From Magnetococcales bacterium (GTDB taxonomy: Bacteria > Pseudomonadota > Magnetococcia > Magnetococcales > DC0425bin3): DNA of 6,894 bases. Below the pieces are notes generated by a model that was not told where the DNA came from, searched no databases, and saw nothing but the letters and a program-made list of their open reading frames with translations. Below are positions 1 through 5,931 of this stretch, one piece after another. The stretch covers positions 6,361 through 13,254 of the forward strand of contig JADGCJ010000088.1 of assembly GCA_015229045.1 (NCBI GenBank). The letters are read 5' to 3'. Numbering within the stretch: the first letter of the stretch is position 1; the number at the start of each line of letters is the position of its first letter. Both the position numbers and the translations under genes were made by a program.

Positions 1-70
1 GTCGTCGCCTTTGCCGTCGTCGCCTTTGCCGTCGTCGCCTTTGCCGTCGTCGCCTTTGCCGTCGTCGCCT
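1..70 (+). repeat. Perfect 15-bp tandem repeat encoding LPSSP
   Basis: The unit TTGCCGTCGTCGCCT occurs four times without a mismatch at 11-70, preceded by the last 10 bases of a further copy at 1-10. The array therefore continues beyond the window edge. The period is a multiple of three, so copy-number change would keep frame and only lengthen the LPSSP linker of the PilZ protein. Confidence 0.95.
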
Positions 71-814
71 GCCATCGAACATCGCTTCTTTGCGGACGAA
101 GAGATGGCCATGCCCGCACCCCGGATCGAGGAGCCTCCCTCCGAAGAGGGCATACGCTCTCTTTTCCCCGCAAAAGAGAACATCAAAAACAGCTCCAAGG
201 ATGAATGGGCCATTGCCATTCGCGGTCAGAAAGCGGGAGGGGGGTACGTCGCTTCTCGTGCCACGCCGATGGAGAAGAGAGCGCCTTCCCTTGCCAGAGA
301 TGATCACAAAGAGCGCCATCCAGTCTTGCATCCAACCCCGGACGTCGTTACTCGCCCACCGATCGAGGCCTCCTCCCGTCCAGCTGTCGGGGTTTTCACC
401 CGCCCGGCTGCGGAGACTCCGTCTCGCCCGGCTGTGGAGACTCCGTCTTGCCCGACTGCGGAGACTCCGTCTCGCCCGACCGAGGAGATTGCCTCCCGTC
501 GGGGAGGAGAGAGATCCGTCCTGAAAACTGCGGTCGAATTTGTCACGCAGGCGGGCGTTGTCTATCGGGGGGCCACAGAGGATGTCAGCATCGTTGGCGC
601 CAGAATGACCTTGAGCCAGGTGGCGCACGGATTACAGGAGGGTATGCAAGGCACCTTCCGTTTTGCGCGTCTGGCCGACGACGCCGGTTTTCCCTGTCGC
701 CTGGTGCGCATCAAGGGGAGCGAAATCATGTTGACCATTCATGGAGATACAGCTCGGTTTGGACTCCTGGTCATGCAGGAGATTCTTTCCCATCACAAGG
801 TTGCCATCTCGTGA
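2..814 (+). CDS. PilZ-domain protein with repetitive N-terminal region (5' partial)
   Basis: The reading frame is open from the left edge, so the true start lies outside the window; TTG at 11 is only an internal Leu codon of a repeat. The visible 270 residues begin with LPSSP pentapeptide repeats, pass through a long charged and Pro/Ser-rich, probably disordered stretch, then an 8-residue repeat region rich in RPA-ETPS. They end in a PilZ domain of about 100 residues. Both hallmark c-di-GMP-binding motifs are visible: RxxxR as RGGER (codons 500-514) and DxSxxG as DVSIVG (codons 581-598). From family knowledge, an intact pair of motifs implies c-di-GMP binding; the downstream target is unknown. 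No membrane segment or catalytic domain (GGDEF, EAL) is seen in the visible part, but one could lie upstream. It is the first gene of the plus-strand block, 133 bp before the next gene. PilZ identity is fairly sure; the biological role is not known. Confidence 0.83.
   Translation, partial: SSPLPSSPLPSSPLPSSPLPSSPAIEHRFFADEEMAMPAPRIEEPPSEEGIRSLFPAKENIKNSSKDEWAIAIRGQKAGGGYVASRATPMEKRAPSLARDDHKERHPVLHPTPDVVTRPPIEASSRPAVGVFTRPAAETPSRPAVETPSCPTAETPSRPTEEIASRRGGERSVLKTAVEFVTQAGVVYRGATEDVSIVGARMTLSQVAHGLQEGMQGTFRFARLADDAGFPCRLVRIKGSEIMLTIHGDTARFGLLVMQEILSHHKVAIS
377..496 (+). repeat. 24-bp tandem repeat encoding 8-residue RPA-ETPS units
   Basis: Five consecutive 24-bp units can be set out at 377-400, 401-424, 425-448, 449-472 and 473-496. 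The middle three are nearly identical (translated RPAAETPS, RPAVETPS, CPTAETPS) and the outer two are degenerate (RPAVGVFT, RPTEEIAS). The array is in frame and sits directly before the PilZ domain as a linker. Confidence 0.9.
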
Positions 815-871
815 GAAAGAAAGGTCATTGCTTTGCGCTTTCCGGATTGATCTGGCCGACTTCAGGGGAAT

Positions 872-887
872 TTGGTATCAAAATTGC
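872..887 (+). promoter_or_regulatory. Candidate sigma-54 (-24/-12) promoter
   Basis: The sequence TTGGTATCAAAATTGC has the invariant GG and GC dinucleotides (874-875 and 886-887) with exactly 10 bases between them, and TT before the GC, as in the known TTGGCACN5TTGC consensus. The inner C-A-C part is only partly matched (TAT). A transcript would start near 899, about 50 bases before the ATG at 948. No activator-binding site could be identified. It is a pattern match only. Confidence 0.4.
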
Positions 888-947
888 GTGGCGATTCGAG
901 CGCGCCCTCTGGCAACCGTTCAAGTGTGCAACACGACAGGATCGATC

Positions 948-2384
948 ATGAATGTGCCCGTGTCCCACCCAGACAATCACTCGGCTGCACCGCGTCATCA
1001 TGGCCAGGAGGAGTCTCTCCAGGAGCTGGTGAGTGTGGTGGAAAACTGGGCACTCACCCAGAGCCAGCTGTGGTTCACAAAGTTTTCGGATTTGTTGACG
1101 CAATATCTGGCCGAAACAGGAAAAGCCCTGGGTCGGACCATGGATCTGGATGGTGTGGCCCGGGCTGTCCACGAACAAAGGAACAGTTTCGATGCGACCG
1201 TCTCCCGGCTGATCCGGAAAGGTTGTCTGGACAAAAGCCCCCATACGATCGTCGGCAGGCAAATGGAAACGGCACATACCGGAAGTGTCGTCGGACAGGC
1301 AGAAAAGAGCGGTAACGCAACCGTTGCCTGGCAAACAGAGGAAAATGACAACGCCACAATCGCCTGGAAAGCGGAAAAAAACGATGATCTGGTCGTTGCC
1401 CGACGAACAGAAAAAAGCGACGATGCAGCGACGACAACCGCATCCCTCCCTCGTGCAACGAGGGCCAGCGTGGCGTTGCCCCCTTCGCTGGCCACCCAGG
1501 GGCATATTCTTCGCAAAAGTACACACGCACCGCCCCCTGTCACTGCCCTGGAAGAGTCTTCAGCGGAGCCCGGGTCGGTACGGCGTTCCAATCGCACCCA
1601 TTGGAACCTTCCGCCCGACCCCGATAAAGGGGCAGCTGGGGGACGGGCAGGTGGTGGCAGTGGTGGTGGACGTCGCAGCCTGAGCATACCTCTGCCAGAG
1701 GTACCCGCAGCGACGGAGAGGGGCGGATTGCGGCTGCAGGCTTCCTCCTCCGAACCCCCACCCGCCAGGAGCGGATTGCGGCTGCAGGCTTCCTCCTCCG
1801 AACCCCCATCCGCACCGTTGCCACCCCTGTCGTTTTCGGCGCCGCCTCCCCGGGTGCCTGCGGCGCCGCCTTCCGATACCGGCGCTGCGGATTTGCTGAT
1901 TGGCATCCTGAGGTCGTCGTTGTCCAAGATCAACTCGGTGGGACGGGACGAGACACGCGCCCTGGCCCACTCGGTGACAGAGGCGATGGAGACCTTGCAA
2001 ACCACCGGCGGCAACCTGGGTGATGCACGCAACCTGGAAGCCCTGAAGAGCATGGGTGACGCCTTCGGCAGACTGCGCACTTCAGGCTTGGACACCATTC
2101 CCGAAATAGAGGGACTCGGTGCTGCCCTGGAGAAGATTGCCATGTTTTTCGGCACCTCCCTGGTACACGACGGTGATGCCGATGCGCTATTTTCGCATCC
2201 CGAACCCGACGTGTCCGCCAATACGGCACGACCCCTTGACCAGGAGGAGATACACTCGCATACATGGCCAGGGAGCATCGAGGAGCGGTATGATGCTCCT
2301 GGCTCTCCCTTCCAATCCGTCTTGCAGGATTTTTTCTCCGGACCTGGCAGGAGGCCGCCTGTGCGGGGGATGCAACAAAGGTGA
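948..2384 (+). CDS. Hypothetical repeat-containing, proline-rich protein (478 aa)
   Basis: I do not recognise a family. I chose ATG 948 because an AGGA ribosome-binding site lies 6 bases before it and the protein looks native from there; the frame is open further upstream to ATG 741, but that extension overlaps the PilZ gene and reads like non-coding sequence. No signal peptide or membrane segment is seen. Residues about 20-90 are predicted helical and amphipathic. Residues 100-159 form five diverged 12-residue repeats rich in V, Q/K, E, N and D. Residues about 175-312 are Pro/Gly/Ser/Arg-rich and disordered, with a GGRAGGGSGGG stretch and a 16-residue perfect or near-perfect duplication (SGLRLQASSSEPP). 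Residues about 313-407 form a second helical domain. The layout of two folded ends joined by a flexible repetitive middle suggests a scaffold or adaptor, which is inference. The next gene begins 3 bp after its stop. Confidence 0.78.
   Translation: MNVPVSHPDNHSAAPRHHGQEESLQELVSVVENWALTQSQLWFTKFSDLLTQYLAETGKALGRTMDLDGVARAVHEQRNSFDATVSRLIRKGCLDKSPHTIVGRQMETAHTGSVVGQAEKSGNATVAWQTEENDNATIAWKAEKNDDLVVARRTEKSDDAATTTASLPRATRASVALPPSLATQGHILRKSTHAPPPVTALEESSAEPGSVRRSNRTHWNLPPDPDKGAAGGRAGGGSGGGRRSLSIPLPEVPAATERGGLRLQASSSEPPPARSGLRLQASSSEPPSAPLPPLSFSAPPPRVPAAPPSDTGAADLLIGILRSSLSKINSVGRDETRALAHSVTEAMETLQTTGGNLGDARNLEALKSMGDAFGRLRTSGLDTIPEIEGLGAALEKIAMFFGTSLVHDGDADALFSHPEPDVSANTARPLDQEEIHSHTWPGSIEERYDAPGSPFQSVLQDFFSGPGRRPPVRGMQQR
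1245..1424 (+). repeat. Diverged 36-bp / 12-residue tandem repeats
   Basis: Five in-frame 12-residue units can be aligned: TIVGRQMETAHT, GSVVGQAEKSGN, ATVAWQTEENDN, ATIAWKAEKNDD and LVVARRTEKSDD. Hydrophobic residues recur at positions 2-4, Q/K/R at 6 and acidic or amide residues at 8-12. The DNA copies have diverged more than the proteins, so this is an old duplication kept by selection or slow decay. Confidence 0.7.
1723..1818 (+). repeat. 48-bp tandem duplication in the proline-rich segment
   Basis: Two copies with a 48-bp period start at 1723 and 1771. The first 38 bases (1723-1760 and 1771-1808) are identical, and the remainder has drifted. The copies encode GLRLQASSSEPPPARS and GLRLQASSSEPPSAPL. 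The near-identity points to a recent in-frame duplication. Confidence 0.92.
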
Positions 2385-2387
2385 CTG

Positions 2388-2873
2388 GTGATGGGGCGAT
2401 CGTTGACCGACCAGGAGAGGCGTGTTGCCGATCAGTGCGGTGGCAGACAAGGCCTGATCAAGCGGCGGGATGTGTCGCAGCATGGGGTCTTGCGCGCAGG
2501 GGAGGCCTTTTTGCACAGAAAGTGCTCTTCTGCTGCCATGGATTCCGGGCTGATTGGCCAAAGCGATGATCATGGTCCAAGGGTCCAGGATACAAAGATC
2601 CGCGATGCGAGGGTTCCTGATGCAGACAACCCTGTTGCGAGGGGCCAGGGCACAAAAGGGAGATCGACACCTGGCCGGGTTTGTTCGAACACGGGTTCCG
2701 GGGGGGATGCCGCCCGAGAGTTTGAGTTGCCTCCCATTCAAACCGTGCAAGACATGGAGATTGGTTTGGGACGCATCCTGACGGCTATCGAGCGCCAGGA
2801 GATCTCCCGCGAAGAGGGGCGGCGTCTGTACGCCCTGGTTGGATCATTCCACAAGCGACGTCTGGCTATCTGA
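2388..2873 (+). CDS. Hypothetical protein (about 161 aa)
   Basis: I do not recognise this protein. It starts 3 bp after the previous stop, at GTG 2388 or ATG 2391; AAAGG at 2377-2381 is spaced acceptably for either. The first ~115 residues are polar, charged and low in hydrophobic residues (many D, R, G, Q), probably largely disordered. The last ~45 residues look like a compact two-helix unit, with GLGRILTAIERQEISREEG followed by RRLYALVGSFHKRR. This I-x-x-G/Q-E-I-S-x-E-E-G-x-x-L pattern is common in small helical-hairpin tails of uncharacterised bacterial proteins (a memory-based impression). No signal peptide or membrane segment is seen. Its stop is 17 bp before the next ATG, so it is probably co-transcribed with and perhaps coupled to its neighbours. 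That it is a gene is likely; its role is unknown. Confidence 0.62.
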   Translation: MMGRSLTDQERRVADQCGGRQGLIKRRDVSQHGVLRAGEAFLHRKCSSAAMDSGLIGQSDDHGPRVQDTKIRDARVPDADNPVARGQGTKGRSTPGRVCSNTGSGGDAAREFELPPIQTVQDMEIGLGRILTAIERQEISREEGRRLYALVGSFHKRRLAI

Positions 2874-2874
2874 T

Positions 2875-2880
2875 GGAGGA
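2875..2880 (+). promoter_or_regulatory. Ribosome-binding site that decides the start at 2891
   Basis: GGAGGA lies 10 bases before ATG 2891. It favours that start over the upstream in-frame ATG at 2873, which overlaps the preceding stop (TGATG) and would put six polar residues in front of a clean signal peptide. Confidence 0.7.
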
Positions 2881-2890
2881 CTCCACACCG

Positions 2891-4732
2891 ATGCGCCTGG
2901 TCTTGTCGTTCCTTGCCCTTTTGATGGCAGTGTCGCCCCTGGCTGGGGGATCCGCCAGCGCCAATACGTCGCGTCCCCTGACCAAACAAGACGAGCAGGC
3001 GCTGGAACGGCAGGTCTGGCTCAGAATCAACCAGATGGCCATGGATCCAACCGCCGGTGCCGACGCCCTGGTCGAACCCGTGACCATCCTGGTGGACCTC
3101 TACCTGGAACAGGGGCGCCATGCCAAGGCCGAATCGGTCCTGCAAATGGCCATCAATCAGCTTTCGGGAAAATCCAGCACCGTCAACACGATTCCTCTTA
3201 TGCGGCTCTCCGGGCGCATGGCCAGGATTGATCTGGCTTATGGACGTTTTGAACTGGCCTCCAGGCAATTCAACCAGTTGCTGACTCTCAACCATACCAA
3301 GGAGGCGTTCACGCCGGCCCAGGAGCAGGAGTTGCGTCTCGGGTTGGCGCGGACCAGGGTGGGGATGGCATTGGCCGTGGCCGATCAACCTGCCCGACTC
3401 TCCCGGTCCGGCCAGTTGCTGATGGTGGCCATTCCCGAACTGGCACAATATCTGGGGGATAAACACCCCGAAGTATTGAATGCGCGCATCCAGTATCTCA
3501 ATCTTTTGACGCGCCAGGGTGTTTTTGACCAGGTGCGCGAAGAGGTGGAACCGCTGCTGGCGACCTTTTTACGCATCAAGCCGCCAAAAATTGCCGAGTT
3601 GGCGCAAATTTATCGGTTTCGGGGCTGGGCCTTGGCCCAGAGTGGCCATGTACCGGCAGCCCTGGAGTCCTTGGGCGCTGGCATGGCTCTGCTGCCACCC
3701 GATTATATGGGAGAACTGCAACACAAGGCGCGCTTGCTGGTCGATCTGGCGGTTGTCTATCTGGGGGATCGACGTCCCCAGGAGGCACTCGCTGCATTGG
3801 CCCAGCTGGAGAGTGTTGTGGAGAATCAGTTCGGCCGGGGCACCTTCAAGCAGGCCCGATTGCAATGTGCCATCGGCCTGGCACTGGAAAAACAGGGCAA
3901 CGTCGAAGAGGGGCGCCAGTGGACCAAGAAGGCGCAAAGCATTGGCCATCTGATCTTTGACAAGGAACCCCACATTCAGGAAAAGTGGTGGAGTGAGCTG
4001 CAAGGGGAGTTGAAAAAGACCGTATCGCCCGGCAATCCGCTTGAACTGGAACGGCAGCTGACCGATGTTGTGAACCATCTCTTCATGCAGGTGGAAAACA
4101 TGGCCAGTTGGCGGGAACGGCTCGCCACTTGGATACAGCAAAACCCTGGTCCCAGCCCGGCCCAGTTGGCGGCGCAGGCGGCGGCCAGGCTCTCCGAGCG
4201 GGAGGTGGTTGCACCGCCTGCCAAGCGGGATGGTGTGCCAGTGCCCACCGCGGATATACCAACTGTGGCGACCTCTGCCACAAAAGCCGATCTGTCGCGT
4301 CCCATCATGCCAGGTGGTGGGGTGCCTCTCGGGACCGGAACCCCTGCTCCGTCAACCGTGGTGGGCGATGTCGGCGGCAAACCCGTCACCCCTTCATCAC
4401 CAGCGACGTTGGCGTTTCCTCCTGCAGCGATCCAGGAAGGAAAATTGGCAGGCGCTGATGCCTACCAGGCCCCGCCACGGCATACGCTCAAGGGGTTTTA
4501 TCTCAGTCTGGGGTGTTTTTCGCAGGAGAAGAACAGCCTGGAGGCGTTGCATCCTGTCGCGGCAAAAGGGCTTCCTGTCTATCAACGGGCCGTCAGCAAA
4601 ACCGACGGCTCCCTCTACTGTGCCGTTTCTGGTCCCTATGCTGCCCAGTCGGCGGCCGACAATGCCCGCGACCTGCTGAAAGAGTCCGGACTGCCTGATT
4701 ATCAGGTCAAGTCATACGGAAATGCTCAGTGA
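2891..4732 (+). CDS. Exported TPR-repeat protein with C-terminal SPOR domain
   Basis: The protein has 613 residues. It begins with a signal peptide (R2, hydrophobic core L3-A18, likely cleavage after ASA at residue 24), so it should be periplasmic. Residues about 62-360 are a helical-repeat region of TPR type, with recurring LA..Y...G....A pattern such as LVDLYLEQGRHAKAESVL, RGWALAQSGHVPAALESL and LAVVYLGDRRPQEALAAL. A helix-rich segment follows, then a Pro/Ala/Gly/Thr linker (about 415-530). The C-terminal ~75 residues (from Y537) match a SPOR domain: GFYLSLGCF, a helix, LYCAVSGPY, a second helix, and a final YQVKSYG strand. From family knowledge, SPOR domains bind denuded peptidoglycan glycans, often at septa or poles, and TPRs recruit partner proteins, so this may be a periplasmic scaffold attached to the wall. 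Cys 542 and Cys 577 both lie within SPOR strands, which is unusual. It ends the plus-strand operon and converges on the CDF gene. Confidence 0.83.
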   Translation: MRLVLSFLALLMAVSPLAGGSASANTSRPLTKQDEQALERQVWLRINQMAMDPTAGADALVEPVTILVDLYLEQGRHAKAESVLQMAINQLSGKSSTVNTIPLMRLSGRMARIDLAYGRFELASRQFNQLLTLNHTKEAFTPAQEQELRLGLARTRVGMALAVADQPARLSRSGQLLMVAIPELAQYLGDKHPEVLNARIQYLNLLTRQGVFDQVREEVEPLLATFLRIKPPKIAELAQIYRFRGWALAQSGHVPAALESLGAGMALLPPDYMGELQHKARLLVDLAVVYLGDRRPQEALAALAQLESVVENQFGRGTFKQARLQCAIGLALEKQGNVEEGRQWTKKAQSIGHLIFDKEPHIQEKWWSELQGELKKTVSPGNPLELERQLTDVVNHLFMQVENMASWRERLATWIQQNPGPSPAQLAAQAAARLSEREVVAPPAKRDGVPVPTADIPTVATSATKADLSRPIMPGGGVPLGTGTPAPSTVVGDVGGKPVTPSSPATLAFPPAAIQEGKLAGADAYQAPPRHTLKGFYLSLGCFSQEKNSLEALHPVAAKGLPVYQRAVSKTDGSLYCAVSGPYAAQSAADNARDLLKESGLPDYQVKSYGNAQ

Positions 4733-4799
4733 TCTGGCATGTCGGGGTGCGTCGTTCACGAAAAAGCAGACATGGCTCAGCTATTCAGAAGAGCTTGAT
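4733..4799. other. Short convergent intergenic gap
   Basis: These 67 bases separate the stops of the SPOR gene and the MamB-like gene. I see no strong stem-loop followed by a U-run on either strand; only a weak GCTC/GAGC pairing with a 12-base loop near 4774-4795, so no terminator is called. Confidence 0.6.
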
Positions 4800-5684
4800 T
4801 TACACCATCTCTTCCTGGCTGGGCAAGATGGCGATCAGGACATCGCCGGTATGGGGAATGTGCCGGTGAATGAGTTCTCGCAGCTGCTGCGTCTGCACAT
4901 GGGCATCCATGGTGGTCCAGGTTGCCGGGACGCGCAGTGTCAGATTGATCTCCCACCGATCACCCAACTTGCGCCCGCGCAGGGTTTCTACCGTCACCAG
5001 GTCGTGCCAGTTTTTGATTGTCTGGTGGATCTGTTCCATGACATTGCCGGGCAGGGCCGCGTCCATCAGGCCATGGAAGCTCTCGGCGACAATTTCCAAA
5101 CCCATTTTGATGATCAGGATGGAGACCAGAGTGGCGGCGATGTGATCCGCAATGGGGATGCCCAGGATTGCCAGGAGCAGACCGACAGCAACCAGACCAA
5201 AGGAGAGGGCATCGGCGCGATTGTCGGCGGCGGCGGCCTTGATGATGGGGCTGTTGTTGCGCTCGCCGGTACAACGTTGGAAGCGGTAGACGATTTCGCT
5301 GGAAACGAGACCTATCAAAGCCGCCATGATGGATAACACACCGGGAGATTCGACCAGACGCTCGTTGATGTGACGAACGTTTTCGGCAAGCAAGAGAGCC
5401 GATCCCGTGCACAGACCCACGCCAACAACACCCGAAGCCAGGAACTGCAACTTGCCGAAACCGTAAGGGAAGGCTGGAGTCGGGGTCCAGGAGGCAATCT
5501 TCAGACTGATGAAGGTGATGCCTTTGCCCAGAAAGTCACCCAGGGCATGCAGGGCGAGGGCATGGAGAGCCATGCTCCCGGTCAACGAACCCATCAAACC
5601 CAGAAACAGGGTTTGGGCCAGATTGACCACGATATCCATGACGATGGCAAAGTCACGGCAGGCCCGACACTTTGCTTGAATCAT
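4800..5684 (-). CDS. mamB: MamB-like magnetosome cation diffusion facilitator
   Basis: This 294-residue CDF transporter has six predicted membrane segments (about 12-33, 37-60, 79-100, 114-134, 160-176, 178-200) and a C-terminal cytoplasmic domain. As I recall Magnetospirillum MamB, it aligns almost without gaps: the N-terminal CRxCR (C6, C9), PYGFGKLQF at 73-81, YRFQRC and NNSP at 133-146, DNRADA at 154-159, G-PIAD-IAA at 175-184, HGLMD at 204-208 and LRGR at 235-238. The membrane metal-site positions are H46, D50, D154 and D158; H46/D154 fit MamB better than MamM (Y and H there). MamB with MamM is known to act in magnetosome membrane formation and iron transport into the vesicle. Asn 247 stands where I recall an Asp in the MamB cytoplasmic domain. 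ATG 5684 is preceded by GGTGAGG with a short spacer. The gene is the last of a minus-strand group. A MamB paralogue (such as a MamV-type CDF) is the alternative. Confidence 0.85.
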   Translation of the reverse strand: MIQAKCRACRDFAIVMDIVVNLAQTLFLGLMGSLTGSMALHALALHALGDFLGKGITFISLKIASWTPTPAFPYGFGKLQFLASGVVGVGLCTGSALLLAENVRHINERLVESPGVLSIMAALIGLVSSEIVYRFQRCTGERNNSPIIKAAAADNRADALSFGLVAVGLLLAILGIPIADHIAATLVSILIIKMGLEIVAESFHGLMDAALPGNVMEQIHQTIKNWHDLVTVETLRGRKLGDRWEINLTLRVPATWTTMDAHVQTQQLRELIHRHIPHTGDVLIAILPSQEEMV

Positions 5685-5776
5685 GGACCCTCACCCCACC
5701 ATCATGGGAAGCAGGAGACAGACAAACGACCGCATCCGCAGGCAACAAGGGCACGACCAGCTGCACAGGTCGCGCC

Positions 5777-5899
5777 CTAATGCCGGATACGGGTCCAAGC
5801 CAGAAGATGCCCCAGAACATACCTGGTCAGCAACCCCAGGATCAGGGCGATCAGCAGCCCCGCCACCACAACCTTTGCCGCTTGCCAGAGGCGAAACAT
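5777..5899 (-). CDS. Small single-membrane-segment protein (40 aa)
   Basis: A short frame in the gap between the mamD-like and mamB-like genes reads MFRLWQAAKVVVAGLLIALI and continues LGLLTRYVLGHLLAWTRIRH before TAG. It has one clear hydrophobic segment (about V10-L24), basic residues on both sides (R3, K9; R26, R37, R39), and G/C-ending codons like its neighbours. The ribosome-binding site is weak (GGATGG abuts the ATG), so expression may depend on coupling to the upstream gene, whose stop lies 32 bases before. Magnetosome clusters are known to encode very small membrane proteins such as MamI and MamL, but I see no specific match to these. It could also be a chance frame. I rate it about even. 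Confidence 0.5.
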   Translation of the reverse strand: MFRLWQAAKVVVAGLLIALILGLLTRYVLGHLLAWTRIRH

Positions 5900-5931
5900 C
5901 CATCCAGGTCTTTCGATCGGGGAGTGCGGGG

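Noticed and set aside
741..947. N-terminal extension of the 478-residue protein from ATG 741
   Set aside because: It would overlap 74 bases of the PilZ coding sequence and cross the candidate promoter; ATG 948 has a well placed AGGA.
998..2278. Long minus-strand open frame (426 codons) opposite the 478-residue protein
   Set aside because: It is Ser/Arg/Gly-rich low-complexity sequence made by the complementary strand of a GC-rich repeat region, has no ribosome-binding context or family signal, and conflicts with the better supported plus-strand operon.
2187..2750. Minus-strand open frame of 187 codons across the 161-residue gene
   Set aside because: It overlaps two plus-strand genes, lacks a recognisable domain and breaks an otherwise tightly spaced operon.
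2738..3466. Minus-strand open frame of 242 codons opposite the start of the TPR-SPOR gene
   Set aside because: The plus strand has a signal peptide, ribosome-binding site and TPR pattern. The minus frame is Gly/His/Gln-rich without any motif.
4733..4799. Possible terminator between the convergent genes
   Set aside because: Only a weak 4-bp pairing with a long loop is present, and neither strand has a stem directly followed by a U-run.
4722..5336. Plus-strand open frame of 204 codons opposite the MamB-like gene
   Set aside because: The minus strand encodes a clear CDF transporter with conserved metal-site residues; this frame is its shadow.
5691..5903. 70-codon minus-strand frame in the gap between the mamD-like and mamB-like genes
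   Set aside because: It is Cys/Gly/Pro-rich with no coherent membrane or folded segment until its last few codons. The alternative frame at 5899-5777 gives a clean hydrophobic helix.
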